Part shown: positions 63,297 to 64,000 of the stretch, piece after piece
How positions within the stretch are numbered: the first letter of the stretch is position 1
Layout of the letters: each line of letters opens with the position of its first letter
Assembly (NCBI GenBank): GCA_963783045.1
Contig: CAWAMD010000005.1
Coordinates: 1,178,001 to 1,242,000, forward strand
Direction: 5' to 3'
Length of the DNA stretch: 64,000 nt
From: CAWAMD01 sp963783045
GTDB lineage: Bacteria; Actinomycetota; Nitriliruptoria; Nitriliruptorales; Nitriliruptoraceae
Program-made: the position numbers and the translations under genes
Notes under the pieces: generated by a model
Database searches by the model: none
The model's input: the letters and a program-made list of their open reading frames with translations, nothing else
What the model was told of the DNA's origin: nothing

Positions 63297-63725
63297 ATGA
63301 ACACGACCCTCCGCGCGCCCGATGTTCGACACCGCCCGGTCCAGGCACATCTGCAGCTGACCCTGTACTGGGTCGGGGCACTGGTGTTCAGCGCCCTCGT
63401 CGTGGTCGGTGCCCGCGTGTGGTTCGACACGCTGCAGGACCTCTGGCCCACGTCCGACGGCACGATCCAGGGGCTGCAGTTCGGCAGCTTCCTGCTCGTG
63501 CTGGGCGGAATAGGTGCCTGGCGGTGGCCCGGACTGGCTGCGGTTGCTGTCGGCAGCACGGTGCGTGACTGGCGCGTGGTGCTGTCCGCCGCCGCCGTCG
63601 CCGCGGCCATGACGGGGCTCGGACGCACGCGCGTCGCCGCCGACCAGCGGGGCAACGAACCCGATCGCTTGGGGCCGCTCGCCTGTTGGAAGGATGCGCC
63701 CAGAGCCGCGGCTTCGGTGAGGTAG
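63297..63725 (+). CDS. Hypothetical membrane protein, possibly truncated
   Basis: A 142-aa frame with two to three hydrophobic segments (about residues 20-40, 63-83, 90-112), including LTLYWVGALVFSALVVVGA. The arrangement recalls the N-terminal part of CPBP-type intramembrane proteases, but the catalytic motifs are absent and the C-terminal 35 residues look non-membrane and out of character. It may be a truncated or frameshifted gene. The ATG has only a weak GGTGG upstream. Confidence 0.4.
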   Translation: MNTTLRAPDVRHRPVQAHLQLTLYWVGALVFSALVVVGARVWFDTLQDLWPTSDGTIQGLQFGSFLLVLGGIGAWRWPGLAAVAVGSTVRDWRVVLSAAAVAAAMTGLGRTRVAADQRGNEPDRLGPLACWKDAPRAAASVR

Positions 63726-63756
63726 TCGGTACCGCGCTCCACGACCGGATCCAGGC

Positions 63757-64000
63757 TCAGTAGGCCTTGCCCGGGTTCAGTAGACCCTCGGGGTCCAGCG
63801 CGTCCTTGATCAGGCGGTGCAGCCGCAGCGCGTCGTCGGACAGCTCCCGACCGAGATAGGGGCGCTTGAGGATGCCGACGCCGTGCTCGCCGGTGAGCGT
63901 CCCACCGAGGGCGAGCGCCGCCTCGAGGATCGCGTCGAACGCCAGACGGGCACGTGCGACCGCGTCGGGATCCTGCCCATCGAACACGAGGGTCGGGTGC
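63757..64000 (-). CDS. FAD-linked oxidase C-terminal domain (glycolate/D-lactate oxidase type), partial
   Basis: The last 80 codons of an FAD-binding oxidase that continues past the window edge. HPTLVFDGQDPDAV, GGTLTGEHGVGILKRPYL and LIKDALDPEGLLNPGK are typical of GlcD/D-lactate dehydrogenase C-termini; the HGVG region contacts substrate or metal in the family. The gene's 5' part, FAD loop and substrate are outside view. Confidence 0.85.
   Translation of the reverse strand, partial: HPTLVFDGQDPDAVARARLAFDAILEAALALGGTLTGEHGVGILKRPYLGRELSDDALRLHRLIKDALDPEGLLNPGKAY

Overview
The window is 64 kb of very GC-rich DNA with strongly GC-biased third codon positions, GTG as a common start codon and tightly packed, often 4-nt-overlapping genes. 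F420-linked families (an LLM oxidoreductase and a PPOX/FMN-binding protein), a DUF2510-RDD membrane protein, a FadE5-type acyl-CoA dehydrogenase, a LAL/LuxR regulator and an actinobacterial haem gene order point to an actinobacterium, probably a free-living and perhaps deep-branching lineage. That placement is inference; no rRNA or tRNA gene was found in the window to test it.

Layout. 0-13 kb is mostly metabolism: the 3' part of a secreted PGRP amidase, a methylsuccinyl-CoA dehydrogenase-like flavoprotein, a ROK kinase, P5C dehydrogenase, an F420 oxidoreductase, two PaaI-type thioesterases, IlvD, an aldehyde dehydrogenase and Mug. 13-21.3 kb is an accessory-looking island: a tiny HiPIP-like iron-sulfur protein behind a Fur/Zur-like palindrome, then a LAL regulator, two flavoproteins, an OsmC protein, AzlC/AzlD and a 60-aa protein. 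Near-identical palindromes (consensus GTRGGCANTGCCYAC) lie at its promoters. 21.3-28.6 kb holds a formate/nitrite-type transporter, a hemerythrin, a receiver-like protein, a class II sirtuin, a DisA_N-like (diadenylate cyclase-like) protein and two CNNM/CBS transporters. 28.7-33.1 kb holds a TetR gene divergent from a FadE5-like gene with a large inverted-repeat operator between them.

33-46.6 kb has PBP1A, a four-gene lipid operon (alpha/beta hydrolase, alkyl-DHAP-synthase-like flavoprotein, SDR, alpha-methylacyl-CoA racemase), a matrixin-like protease, an SDR, pterin dehydratase, a LON-domain protein, an F420/FMN protein, two acyl-CoA dehydrogenases in tandem and a strange PP2C-like gene. 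46.7-56.5 kb has hydrolases, a GNAT, a CocE/ATP-grasp pair, a two-component pair, PrfC, DedA, DinB and SRAP. 56.8-64 kb has a degenerate M23-like secreted protein, a translationally coupled haem operon (hemE, a catalytically altered ferrochelatase-like gene, cgoX), an aldehyde dehydrogenase, a lipoprotein and the end of an FAD-linked oxidase.

Two themes run through the window. First, acyl-CoA and lipid catabolism with flavin or F420 chemistry dominates. Second, eight otherwise well-conserved genes carry single-base frameshifts, several in short base runs; this looks more like consensus error in the assembly than decay, and it should be settled before any of them is called a pseudogene. The best candidates for undescribed biology are the palindrome-marked island at 16.4-21.3 kb, the ferrochelatase-like gene without its catalytic His and Glu, the DisA_N-like protein with an altered RHR motif, the CocE/ATP-grasp pair and the Fur/Zur-box-linked mini HiPIP.
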